Source: CAZHEV01 sp964531335 [NCBI: uncultured bacterium]
Lineage (GTDB): Bacteria > Eisenbacteria > RBG-16-71-46 > CAZHEV01
Assembly: GCA_964531335.1 (NCBI GenBank)
Contig: CAZHEV010000021.1
Span: 1-35,768, forward strand
Length of the DNA stretch: 35,768 nt
Direction: 5' to 3'
Shown here: piece by piece, positions 15,892 through 22,788 of the stretch
How positions within the stretch are numbered: the stretch's first letter is position 1
Layout of the letters: each line of letters begins with the position of its first letter
Position numbers and translations under genes: made by a program
Notes under the pieces: model-generated
The model's database searches: none
Seen by the model: only the letters and a program-made list of their open reading frames with translations
What the model was told of the DNA's origin: nothing

Positions 15892-16486
15892 GGTATTCTC
15901 CTCTCTTGACGGTCGGGCGGTGGCCTTCACCATCGCCGCCGTCGTCGGTCTCCGCGCCACTTCCTGCTATGGTCTAAGTCTATCGTCTCGGAGCCGGGCC
16001 GTCGCAGCCACTCATACCCGGCCCGGCCACGAAGGCCCTCTCAGACATTCGCGCGCACGCGCTGATTCATATGGTTACGGTTGGGGACAGGGAGTCAGTT
16101 CTTCCGCGAAAGCAGGGCCTTGTCCGACCGGGCCCCGGGTTCGCGCCTTCATCACCGCCATCGGAGGTTGGACCCGGGCGGCATGCGCTCAGTGACAAAG
16201 CATGTCCGGTCCGGTCCATTCCACGGGCAACCGTTACAAGGAATGGTTGACTAGTCGCCTACAACTCAGGGTGCACACCTTACGGTTGGTAAAGCCTTAC
16301 AGCAAGCTCCACCACACCCACCTCAGTGAAAAAATCCAACAACGGAGGTTTCGTTGCAACAAAAATCTGCAAGCGTGCGCAAAATTAGTGCCTAGCCGGT
16401 GAAGATCGGTCGAACCTGGCAAGGGTATGTCAACGCCGATCCAGGGCGTTTTTCGATGGAGTGGAGCGCGCGCCGCGGTTCTTAGT
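15892..16486. other. 595-bp gap upstream of the CBM48 gene, no gene seen
   Basis: No credible coding region is visible; a 66-codon plus-strand frame at 16202-16402 lacks an SD sequence and family resemblance. From about 16230 the base composition becomes visibly less GC-rich than its neighbours. A GCCGGGCC/GGCCCGGC inverted repeat lies around 15992-16030, and a weak hairpin with a T run (AACGCC-7 nt-GGCGTT, then TTT) at 16432-16453. Confidence 0.5.
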
Positions 16487-16560
16487 GCGGGTGCAGCGGC
16501 GCTCGAGACCGCCGCTGCACCCGCTCCACTGTTATGAGGGCCACGTCGCCAGGGGGGTCT
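16487..16560 (+). repeat. 74-bp direct repeat, copy 1, with perfect hairpin
   Basis: It matches the sequence at 17933-18006 at 73 of 74 positions; the only difference is G at 16545 versus C at 17991. The first 38 bp form a perfect inverted repeat: GCGGGTGCAGCGGCG, an 8-base loop CTCGAGAC and the 15-base complement. No T run follows, so it is not an ordinary terminator. The repeat starts 110 bp before the end of the minus-strand ATPase gene (that is, just downstream of it). Confidence 0.95.
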
Positions 16561-16596
16561 TCAGTCGATGGCCGTGGGCCCCCCACCTTCTTCGAT

Positions 16597-17778
16597 CTAT
16601 CCCGAGGCAGGGTAGCTCCTGAGCATGTACTTGTCGAATTGCGGGACAGTGAACGCCGCATAACCATGACCTGGCGTGTACAGCAGCCCCTTATCGATCA
16701 ACCTCGACCTGATCGGCCCGGCCTGTTCACTGGTACGGTCAATCATCCCCGCGACTTCGCTGGCCCGATGAGGATCGGGCCCGAGCCTGGCCATTGCATA
16801 AAGATACTCGAGCTCCAGCTCCGTTGCCCGGTCGGCGCGGACCCGGAAAAAGCTCTCGTCGAGCTTGGCTTCGACAAGCGGCTGCACCGACCTAGCGTCA
16901 CTACCGGTGATAGGCGATTGCGACGCCTCGTCCCAAATGAGCTTGCCATACTCCTGGATGAAGTAGGGATATCCTTCGGTGTACTCAACGACGAGGTCGA
17001 CAGCCTCCGCTTCATAGTCGACATCCAGGGCTTGTGCGGGCAGGGTCAATGCGTCACGCGCGGCGACCGCAGGGTCCAGCTTGCCGATCCGGGGGAACTT
17101 GAACAATCTCTCACTGTAGGACTTGGCTTCACCGGCCAGGCGAGGGATCTGAGGCAACCCCGCTCCGACAAGTGTAATTGGCAGCGATCTTCGAGCGCAT
17201 TTGTGAAGCGCCATTATCAGCGCCTCAAGCTCGAGTGAATGTAGGTACTGGATCTCGTCCAGTAAGAAGACGACGCCAGAATTTCGCTCCCGCGCTGCCT
17301 CCCCCAAGGCGACGAACAAGTCGGTAAGGTCCTCCGCGAGCGCCCCACTGTCCCCGGCCCCTTGCAGGGCCTCGATATCGAGGCCGGCCCTTACGGCGCC
17401 GTCTGGGTTGAACGTTAGGGTAAACGATTTCAGTATTCCCGCCGCCCTGCGCAAACGCTCCGTCCACCGTGCCCTCGGCGCAAGCTGAAGAAGCGCGCGT
17501 CTTATCTCTGCGGTCATCTTGGAGCTAAGCCGGGTGTTCTTCTCCACCTCCCACTCCACCGTTGCCCAATCGCGGCCCTCGGCCTTTTCGCGAAACACGT
17601 CCAGCAAGACGGTCTTTCCGACCCCTCTAAGGCCCGTTATGATCATGGACTGCTCAACGTACCCATTCTCGAGCCGTTCAAGAAGGATGTCGAAGGACTC
17701 TATCTGAGCGTCCCGCCCTGCCAGTGCGGGAGGTTTGGTGCCCGCTCCCGGCGCATATGGGTTGGTCCTGGGATCCAT
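16597..17778 (-). CDS. AAA-type ATPase (archaeal-ATPase/COG1672-like)
   Basis: A 393-residue STAND/AAA-like ATPase. It opens with N-P-Y-A-P-G-A-G and L-A-G-R-D-A-Q-I, then the Walker A motif G-L-R-G-V-G-K-T-V-L-L. The Walker B motif is V-V-F-L-L-D-E-I-Q-Y-L, followed by a sensor-like L-P-I-T-L-V-G-A-G-L-P-Q. The C-terminal ~100 residues look like a winged-helix DNA-binding domain (Y-L-Y-A-M-A-R-L-G, then V-A-G-M-I-D-R-T and I-R-S-R-L-I-D-K-G-L-L-Y). Proteins of this type are patchily distributed and of uncertain function. An AAAGGAG lies about 10 bases before the ATG. The gene stands alone between two 74-bp direct repeats, which suggests it was acquired or moves as a unit. Confidence 0.9.
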   Translation of the reverse strand: MDPRTNPYAPGAGTKPPALAGRDAQIESFDILLERLENGYVEQSMIITGLRGVGKTVLLDVFREKAEGRDWATVEWEVEKNTRLSSKMTAEIRRALLQLAPRARWTERLRRAAGILKSFTLTFNPDGAVRAGLDIEALQGAGDSGALAEDLTDLFVALGEAARERNSGVVFLLDEIQYLHSLELEALIMALHKCARRSLPITLVGAGLPQIPRLAGEAKSYSERLFKFPRIGKLDPAVAARDALTLPAQALDVDYEAEAVDLVVEYTEGYPYFIQEYGKLIWDEASQSPITGSDARSVQPLVEAKLDESFFRVRADRATELELEYLYAMARLGPDPHRASEVAGMIDRTSEQAGPIRSRLIDKGLLYTPGHGYAAFTVPQFDKYMLRSYPASG

Positions 17779-17811
17779 GTTGTCGCCGCTCCTTTACAAA
17801 CTAAACGTAAC

Positions 17812-17828
17812 TTATCAAAATTCGATAA
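17812..17828. promoter_or_regulatory. Near-palindrome upstream of the ATPase gene
   Basis: A TTATC-7 nt-GATAA near-palindrome lies 34-50 bp upstream of the ATPase start in an AT-rich pocket. Its inner bases are also almost symmetric. The position suits an operator overlapping the promoter. No strong -35/-10 pair could be settled. Confidence 0.35.
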
Positions 17829-17901
17829 AGCTCGTCTAGTCTGTTAAGCACTTGCCAAGCGGGGCGGCATCACGATCGTCTATGGCGACTTGTGGTCCTA
17901 A

Positions 17902-17930
17902 TGTGCTCGGTTTCAATACATTAGAGCACA
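17902..17930. repeat. Inverted repeat TGTGCTC...GAGCACA beside repeat copy 2
   Basis: TGTGCTC (17902-17908) and GAGCACA (17924-17930) form a 7-bp stem with a 15-base AT-rich loop. The stem ends two bases before the 74-bp repeat copy 2. Copy 1 has no equivalent next to it. Confidence 0.6.
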
Positions 17931-17932
17931 CA

Positions 17933-18006
17933 GCGGGTGCAGCGGCGCTCGAGACCGCCGCTGCACCCGCTCCACTGTTATGAGGGCCACCTCGCCAGGG
18001 GGGTCT
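17933..18006 (+). repeat. 74-bp direct repeat, copy 2, with perfect hairpin
   Basis: Second copy of the repeat at 16487-16560 (73/74 identical, same orientation), starting 155 bp upstream of the ATPase start codon. It carries the same perfect 15-bp stem and 8-base loop. The sequence following each copy is unrelated, so the edges at 74 bp are sharp. Between 18007 and 18161 no gene is recognised. Confidence 0.95.
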
Positions 18007-18161
18007 CGGTGACCTAACTGTCCACCTCTTCGAGGACCCGCAGTCCTATGTTGGGGGCGGTGGCTATGACGGAAACGACCAGCCCACGGCGCCGGACACC
18101 AGGGGGAGCCGCGGGATAACCGTTTGGTGGACCGGATCGCCATAGCTTCTCTTCAAAAGGA

Positions 18162-18776
18162 CTACTTTATGCTCATGCCGTTCTTCGCGAACTTGGAGAG
18201 ATAGTCCACTACCCCCGCCGTGCTCGCCTTCATGCCCTCCTGGCCCTTTTCCCAGTTGGCCGGGCAGACCTCTCCGCGCTCATCGATGAAGCGCAAGGCG
18301 TCCAGCATGCGCAGGGCTTCGGACACGCTGCGGCCCAGGGAGAGATCGTTGACCACCGCGTGGCGGACGATCCCCTCTCTGTCGATCAGGAAAAGCCCGC
18401 GCAATGCGACCCCTTCCTCCTCCAGAAGAACGCCGTACTTCTCCGCGATCTCCCTTCGCACATCGGAGACTATGGGATATCTGATAGGGCCGATGCCTCC
18501 TTGGTCCACGGGCGTCTTCTTCCAGGCGAGATGTGTGTACGGGGAATCCACCGATACGCCTATTATCTCGGCGCCGCGTTCAGCGAACTCGTCCAGCTTC
18601 TGGTCGAAAGCGAGTATCTCCGTAGGGCACACGAAGGTGAAATCCAACGGATAGAAGAAAAGTATAACGTACTTTCCATGATTAGAGGACAGAGTGAAAT
18701 CCTCATTGAAGCTGTTGTCCCCCATCACGGCCGTGGCTTTGAAGTCGGGCGCGGGCTTGGTTACTAGGTGCGACAT
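18162..18776 (-). CDS. Typical 2-Cys peroxiredoxin (AhpC/Prx1 type)
   Basis: Reduces hydrogen peroxide and organic hydroperoxides. The 204-residue product has the peroxidatic cysteine C50 in F-T-F-V-C-P-T-E and the resolving cysteine C171 in G-E-V-C-P-A-N-W, as in typical 2-Cys enzymes that are recycled by thioredoxin or AhpF. F-F-Y-P-L-D and D-x-R-x-x-I-A complete the family pattern. The ATG at 18776 begins the conserved sequence; upstream in-frame codons are Arg/Asp-rich filler. Its SD sequence (AAGGAG) sits in the loop of a 6-bp hairpin (18782-18797). A thioredoxin gene 0.4 kb upstream is the obvious candidate reductant. Confidence 0.96.
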   Translation of the reverse strand: MSHLVTKPAPDFKATAVMGDNSFNEDFTLSSNHGKYVILFFYPLDFTFVCPTEILAFDQKLDEFAERGAEIIGVSVDSPYTHLAWKKTPVDQGGIGPIRYPIVSDVRREIAEKYGVLLEEEGVALRGLFLIDREGIVRHAVVNDLSLGRSVSEALRMLDALRFIDERGEVCPANWEKGQEGMKASTAGVVDYLSKFAKNGMSIK

Positions 18777-18781
18777 GTTTC

Positions 18782-18797
18782 GATCAACTCCTTGATC
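18782..18797 (-). promoter_or_regulatory. Hairpin presenting the peroxiredoxin SD sequence
   Basis: On the minus strand GATCAA-GGAG-TTGATC forms a perfect 6-bp stem with the SD core GGAG as the 4-base loop, 11 bases before the ATG. Further upstream the leader holds a second strong GC hairpin (18840-18872). The mRNA leader is therefore structured around the ribosome binding site. Confidence 0.5.
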
Positions 18798-19025
18798 GGC
18801 GCCCTCTCCGGGGAGCGCCGGATCTGGTTCCCCGTCGGCGTCCGGCCTCCGGGCTCTCCGGAGGGGCCGGACCCACAAAACGGGCACCGCTATCACGTAG
18901 GACGGCGGTGCCCTGATGAACCGTCAGTCGATGAGCGTCGATAGCCCGCGGCCGAAGACTTCGTCCAGCCCGCCATGCCAGCCGGCTGCGTAGAGGATCG
19001 TTCGGAGGCGGGCCGCCGGCCGACG

Positions 19026-19196
19026 CTATGCGTTCTGCGGATTATCCGACTCGTCGACGCAGATCAGCTTGAGCTGTTCCTCTGTCGGGTTATTGAGACG
19101 CTCAAGGGCGTCGACGGGGCACAGATAGGTGTTTCCCGAATCCGCCTTGATCCACTTTACGTTCACCTGGTGCATGAATGTCTTCTCCTCGGCCAT
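19026..19196 (-). CDS. Small 56-residue two-cysteine protein, coupled to thioredoxin
   Basis: The ATG at 19196 lies 2 bp after the thioredoxin stop and has a very strong SD sequence (AGGAGGAG) formed by the last codons of the thioredoxin gene, so the two are cotranslated. The 56 residues are soluble and acidic, with W15 and two cysteines (C26 in Y-L-C-P-V-D-A-L, C46 in L-I-C-V-D-E-S). They end in N-P-Q-N-A. There is no signal peptide or membrane segment. I do not recognise a family. The two Cys and the coupling to thioredoxin make a redox partner or metal/cluster site possible, but this is inference. Confidence 0.72.
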   Translation of the reverse strand: MAEEKTFMHQVNVKWIKADSGNTYLCPVDALERLNNPTEEQLKLICVDESDNPQNA

Positions 19197-19198
19197 CT

Positions 19199-19567
19199 CT
19201 ACTCCTCCTTTTTTTCGGCGGCCATGGCCGCTCGGACCTCCTCCATATCCAGCGACTCGGCTTGTCTGATTACGTCATCCAACTTGTCCTCCTCGTAGTA
19301 CCCCGGTTGCTTGAACAGCAGCAAACCGTCCCTGAAGAGCAACAGCGTCGGGATGTTGTCGATTCCGAGCGCGGACGTGAACTCCTTGTTAGCCTGCGTA
19401 TCGTATGTGCAGAAAGTATGCTCGGGATGCCTCTCGGCGACCCGCTCGAAGACGGGAGCGAAGTCCTTGCAAGCGCCGCACCAAGAGGCCCAGCAGTCCA
19501 CCAGGACCACGCCTCCGCCGGTCGCCACCGACTCGAAGTTCTCCTCGTTCAACTCGGTGATCGCCAT
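19199..19567 (-). CDS. Thioredoxin-fold protein with CGAC active site
   Basis: A 122-residue cytoplasmic thioredoxin. The usual elements are present: V-V-L-V-D-C-W-A-S-W-C-G-A-C-K, the cis-proline region N-I-P-T-L-L-L-F-R-D-G, then a C-terminal helix extended by a charged tail ending K-K-E-E. The active site is C-G-A-C instead of the common C-G-P-C, which would be expected to alter redox potential. An additional Cys lies just before the W-A-S-W-C motif, and one more in F-C-T-Y-D. The start at 19567 has GAGGGA about 8 bases upstream. It is transcribed with the 56-residue protein gene and possibly the peroxiredoxin gene. Confidence 0.93.
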   Translation of the reverse strand: MAITELNEENFESVATGGGVVLVDCWASWCGACKDFAPVFERVAERHPEHTFCTYDTQANKEFTSALGIDNIPTLLLFRDGLLLFKQPGYYEEDKLDDVIRQAESLDMEEVRAAMAAEKKEE

Positions 19568-19647
19568 TCTTGGATTCCCTCAGGGCATGCTGTTGACGGT
19601 TGTTGGTGTGGTTGCGTTATGTCCAGCCTCCACGACTTCGACATAAG

Positions 19648-19676
19648 TTAATACCTTAGATCAGCCCCCCGGTCAA
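19648..19676 (-). promoter_or_regulatory. Sigma70-type promoter of the thioredoxin operon
   Basis: On the minus strand TTGACC (19676-19671), a 17-bp spacer and TATTAA (19653-19648) lie about 80 bp upstream of the thioredoxin ATG. The match is 5 of 6 for the -35 box and 4-5 of 6 for the -10 box at ideal spacing. Confidence 0.65.
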
Positions 19677-19742
19677 GGGATTCGGAAAAACGGCCAACCA
19701 AGGGCGCGGAGGCGCGCGCCGGGTCCGTTTGCGCCGCGGCTC

Positions 19743-19771
19743 TTGCATCCGGTCACTCTTTTCCCTATAAT
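19743..19771 (+). promoter_or_regulatory. Strong sigma70-type promoter of the cysteine desulfurase gene
   Basis: TTGCAT (19743-19748), a 17-bp spacer and a perfect TATAAT (19766-19771) lie 54 bp before the ATG at 19826. It is back-to-back with the thioredoxin promoter, about 67 bp apart. Confidence 0.75.
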
Positions 19772-19825
19772 CATGCGGACTTAGGCCCCTCCCCCTCAGG
19801 CCCCCCGAGCTATCCGGAGACATAG

Positions 19826-20998
19826 ATGGACAACCTTATCTATTTGGACAACGCTGCGACCGCATGGCCGAAGCCGGAGGAAGTCTACGAGTTCGCCATG
19901 GATTTCTATCGTAAGACCGGCGTCAATCCGGGGCGCAGCGGCTTCGACCTCGCCATCGAGGCCGGCAATCTCATAGAGGATCTCAGGCGCCGCCTGACGG
20001 CCTTCTTCGGGGGGGACACCGACGCTCCGGAGAGGTTGTGTTTCACCTACAACGCCACCGACGCCTTGAACCTGGTTATCCAAGGCCTGCTATCCGAAGG
20101 CGACCACGTGGTAACCACCAATCTCGAGCACAACTCGGTCATAAGGCCCGTAAACCATCTCGTAAGAGACGGAAAGGTGGACGCCACGTACGTCCCCTTC
20201 AACGGCGCCGGGTTCGTGGAGCCCGAGGCCATAGAGTCGGCCATGAAACCGAACACCAGGCTCGTGATGGTCAACCACGGCTCGAACGTGCTGGGCACCG
20301 TTCAGCCCTTGAAGGAAATAGGGAGGATCTGCAAGGAGCGGGAGGTCCTTTTCGCCACCGACACGGCGCAGACGGCGGGCGTGATCCCCATCGACATGGG
20401 GGAGGTGAACCTGGACGTCCTCACTTTCACCGGTCACAAGTCGCTTATGGCCTTCACCGGCATAGGCGGCTTGTGCGTGCGCGAAGGAGTCAATATCAGG
20501 CAGACTCGAAGCGGCGGAACGGGCGTGCGCTCCGCGTACCCGTTCCATCTGGAGGAGTATCCTTTCAGGATGGAGTACGGGACTCCAAACGTGCTTGGAG
20601 CCGCCTCGCTCTGGGCGGGACAGGACTTCATCGAATCGAGAGGCGGTGTCGAGAAGATACACCAGGAGGAGATGAGGCTCGCGGCCGGGCTGGTCGAGGG
20701 GCTCAGGGAGATAGAGGACGTCACGATCTACGGCTGCGAGGACATGGAGAATCATCTCTCCACGGTCACGGTGAACGTCGAGGGGCTTGACGCCGGCGAC
20801 GTGGGCATAATGCTGGACGTCGATTTCAACATAGCCACGCGCACCGGACTGCACTGCGCCCCCCTGGTACACGAGCAGATCGGCACCTTGACCGCCCACG
20901 GCGGGGTGCGCTTTTCCATAGGCGCCTTCAACACGGTCGAGGACGTCGACGCCGCCGTTCGCGCCATGGAAGAGATCACGACCCGCGTCGGGAAGTAG
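19826..20998 (+). CDS. Cysteine desulfurase family aminotransferase (class V)
   Basis: PLP enzyme expected to release sulfur from cysteine as an enzyme persulfide for Fe-S or other sulfur metabolism. The 390-residue product starts I-Y-L-D-N-A-A-T-A-W-P-K-P. It has the E-H-N-S motif, the PLP pocket D-T-A-Q-T-A-G, the Schiff-base lysine K205 in T-G-H-K-S-L and a mobile-loop cysteine C344 in R-T-G-L-H-C-A-P. This arrangement fits the SufS-like (group II) branch rather than IscS. No suf or isc partners are nearby, so it may be a stand-alone desulfurase. GGAG lies 8 bases before the ATG. The next gene is an aldehyde dehydrogenase after 145 bp. Confidence 0.93.
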   Translation: MDNLIYLDNAATAWPKPEEVYEFAMDFYRKTGVNPGRSGFDLAIEAGNLIEDLRRRLTAFFGGDTDAPERLCFTYNATDALNLVIQGLLSEGDHVVTTNLEHNSVIRPVNHLVRDGKVDATYVPFNGAGFVEPEAIESAMKPNTRLVMVNHGSNVLGTVQPLKEIGRICKEREVLFATDTAQTAGVIPIDMGEVNLDVLTFTGHKSLMAFTGIGGLCVREGVNIRQTRSGGTGVRSAYPFHLEEYPFRMEYGTPNVLGAASLWAGQDFIESRGGVEKIHQEEMRLAAGLVEGLREIEDVTIYGCEDMENHLSTVTVNVEGLDAGDVGIMLDVDFNIATRTGLHCAPLVHEQIGTLTAHGGVRFSIGAFNTVEDVDAAVRAMEEITTRVGK

Positions 20999-21000
20999 GG

Positions 21001-21029
21001 TTTTCAAGATAGCGCGGCCGTGGTACAAT
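21001..21029 (+). promoter_or_regulatory. Possible promoter of the aldehyde dehydrogenase gene
   Basis: TTTTCA (21001-21006), a 17-bp spacer and TACAAT (21024-21029) follow the cysteine desulfurase stop. The -10 box is good and the -35 box weak. It suggests the dehydrogenase gene can be transcribed independently. Confidence 0.45.
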
Positions 21030-21143
21030 TCAGGATCGCACAGCTACTCAGACTCCCCATAGACGGGCCGGCTATCCCCGGCCTGTTTGCAACTGGGCCG
21101 TAAGGCCTTCCCTCAGGTGAACGGGAACGCGTGGAGGTAGGAT

Positions 21144-22670
21144 ATGTCTAAGAAGGTATTGGAGAAACTGCAGATCAAGGACGTCAACCCCGGCGCCTGC
21201 TGGGGGCCGGATGGCTGGGTGTCCGACGAGAGCGCCAACAAGATAAAGTCGTACAACCCGGCGAACGGCGAGGTCCTCGCCGAGGTCGCCATGGCCACGG
21301 AGAAGTCTTACGACACGGTCGCCGACAAGGCGGCCGAGGCGTTCAAGACGTGGCGCACGATGCCGGCGCCGAAGAGAGGCGAGGTGGTGCGCGACCTGGG
21401 CAACGCCCTTCGCGAGCTCAAGGAGCCCCTGGGAGATCTCGTAACCCTGGAGATGGGCAAGATCCGCGCCGAGGGCCACGGCGAGGTGCAGGAGATGATC
21501 GACATCTGCGACTTCGCGGTCGGCCTCTCCCGCCAGCTTCACGGTTTCACCATGCACTCCGAGCGACCGGCCCATCGGATGTACGAGCAATGGCATCCCC
21601 TGGGAGCCATCGGCGTGATCTCGGCCTTCAACTTCCCGGTCGCGGTCTGGTCCTGGAACGCGGCCATCGCGGCGGTTTGCGGGGACACGACGATCTGGAA
21701 GCCGTCATCGACCACCCCGCTCACCGGGGTCGCCATCCAGCATGTCTGCAACAAGGTCATGGCCGACCACGGGCTGGCGGGCATCTTCTGCTTCGTGGCC
21801 GGCCCGGGCAGGTCAGTCGGAGAGAGGCTCATCAACGACCCGCGAATGCGCCTCATATCGTTCACGGGATCGACCAAGATGGGACGCAGGGTGAGCGAGG
21901 CCGCCTCCAAGCGCTTCGGCAACACCATCCTCGAGCTGGGCGGCAACAACGCCATAATAGTGACGGGCAACGCCGATCTGGAGATGGCCGTGCCGGCCAT
22001 AGTGTTCGGCGCGGTCGGAACGTCGGGCCAGCGCTGCACCTCGACCCGACGGATAATCATGCACAAGTCCATCGCCGGCAAGCTTACCGAGAGCTTGGTC
22101 AACGCCTACAAGCAGGTCCGCATCGGCGATCCGATCGAGGACGGCACCTTGATGGGCCCCGTGGTCAACAAGCAGGCCATAACCGACATGTTCAACGCCA
22201 TAGAGAAGGCCAAGGAACAAGGCGGCGAGGTGGTATGCGGCGGCAACAAGCTCCCCGACAAAGGGGAGCTCTTCGTGGAGCCCACCATTGTAAAGATGCC
22301 CAAGCAGACGGAGATAGTCCGCGAAGAGACCTTCGCGCCGGTGCTTTATCTGCTCGAGTACGACACCATAGACGAGGCGATCCGGATACACAACGACGTA
22401 CCGCAGGGGCTTTCCAGCTCGATCTTCACCACGAACCTCCTGGAGGCGGAGCGGTTCCTTTCGCACGCGGGCTCCGATTGCGGCATCGCCAACGTGAATA
22501 TCGGCACCTCGGGCGCGGAGATCGGCGGCGCCTTCGGCGGCGAGAAGGAGACAGGCGGAGGCCGCGAGTCCGGCTCCGACGCCTGGAAGGGCTATATGCG
22601 CAGGCAGACCAACACCATAAACTGGAGCAAGGAGATGCCGCTGGCACAGGGAATCAAGTTCGACATATAG
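21144..22670 (+). CDS. ALDH7-type aldehyde dehydrogenase
   Basis: An NAD(P)-dependent aldehyde oxidation enzyme of 508 residues. The catalytic pair is visible: E264 in L-E-L-G-G-N-N-A and C298 in S-G-Q-R-C-T-S. A-F-N-F-P is the usual cofactor-pocket segment. The closing F-G-G-E-K-E-T-G-G-G-R-E-S-G-S-D-A-W-K with Y-M-R-R-Q-T is characteristic of the ALDH7 (antiquitin) group, whose known members oxidise alpha-aminoadipate semialdehyde (piperideine-6-carboxylate) in lysine breakdown. No other lysine-catabolism gene is in the window, so the substrate stays open. GGAGG lies 6 bases before the ATG. A strong terminator follows. Confidence 0.95.
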   Translation: MSKKVLEKLQIKDVNPGACWGPDGWVSDESANKIKSYNPANGEVLAEVAMATEKSYDTVADKAAEAFKTWRTMPAPKRGEVVRDLGNALRELKEPLGDLVTLEMGKIRAEGHGEVQEMIDICDFAVGLSRQLHGFTMHSERPAHRMYEQWHPLGAIGVISAFNFPVAVWSWNAAIAAVCGDTTIWKPSSTTPLTGVAIQHVCNKVMADHGLAGIFCFVAGPGRSVGERLINDPRMRLISFTGSTKMGRRVSEAASKRFGNTILELGGNNAIIVTGNADLEMAVPAIVFGAVGTSGQRCTSTRRIIMHKSIAGKLTESLVNAYKQVRIGDPIEDGTLMGPVVNKQAITDMFNAIEKAKEQGGEVVCGGNKLPDKGELFVEPTIVKMPKQTEIVREETFAPVLYLLEYDTIDEAIRIHNDVPQGLSSSIFTTNLLEAERFLSHAGSDCGIANVNIGTSGAEIGGAFGGEKETGGGRESGSDAWKGYMRRQTNTINWSKEMPLAQGIKFDI

Positions 22671-22700
22671 GGGCGCCCCTCCAGCCCCGCTGAGTCGGAG

Positions 22701-22738
22701 AAAGGCCCCGGCGGTTAACCCGCCGGGGCCTTCTGTTT
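22701..22738 (+). terminator. Rho-independent terminator after the ALDH gene
   Basis: GGCCCCGGCGG (22704-22714), a 5-base loop and CCGCCGGGGCC (22720-22730) form an 11-bp GC stem, flanked by AAA and followed by TTCTGTTT. It sits between two convergent genes. Confidence 0.85.
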
Positions 22739-22788
22739 GCCGGAAGCCTCGGGCCGAGGCCCTTGCTGCGCCCTGTGCCGGGGTCGTT

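Noticed and set aside
16202-16402. 66-codon plus-strand frame in the less GC-rich gap
   Set aside because: No SD sequence, basic low-information composition and no neighbour in the same orientation.
16432-16453. AACGCC/GGCGTT hairpin with a T run as a terminator
   Set aside because: The stem is only 6 bp and points away from any plus-strand gene; on the minus strand it lacks a T run.
16487-16667. Minus-strand frames in both 74-bp repeats sharing the phrase D-P-P-G-x-V-A-L-I-T-V-E
   Set aside because: The shared peptide is only the translation of the repeated DNA. The flanking residues differ and there is no ribosome binding site, so the repeat is better read as a DNA or RNA element.
18007-18142. 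44-codon plus-strand open stretch after repeat copy 2 (ends W-W-T-G-S-P-stop)
   Set aside because: It looks somewhat protein-like, but no start codon, SD sequence or family match is visible. It could be a relic.
18931-19025. In-frame continuation beyond the 56-residue protein's stop (reads L-Y-A-A-G-W-H-G-G-L-D-E-V-F)
   Set aside because: It would need readthrough of TAG. No readthrough signal or start codon is seen; it may be the end of a lost gene, but the evidence is too thin.
20090-21028. 312-codon minus-strand frame opposite the cysteine desulfurase gene
   Set aside because: It runs antisense through all PLP-binding motifs and has no family features of its own.
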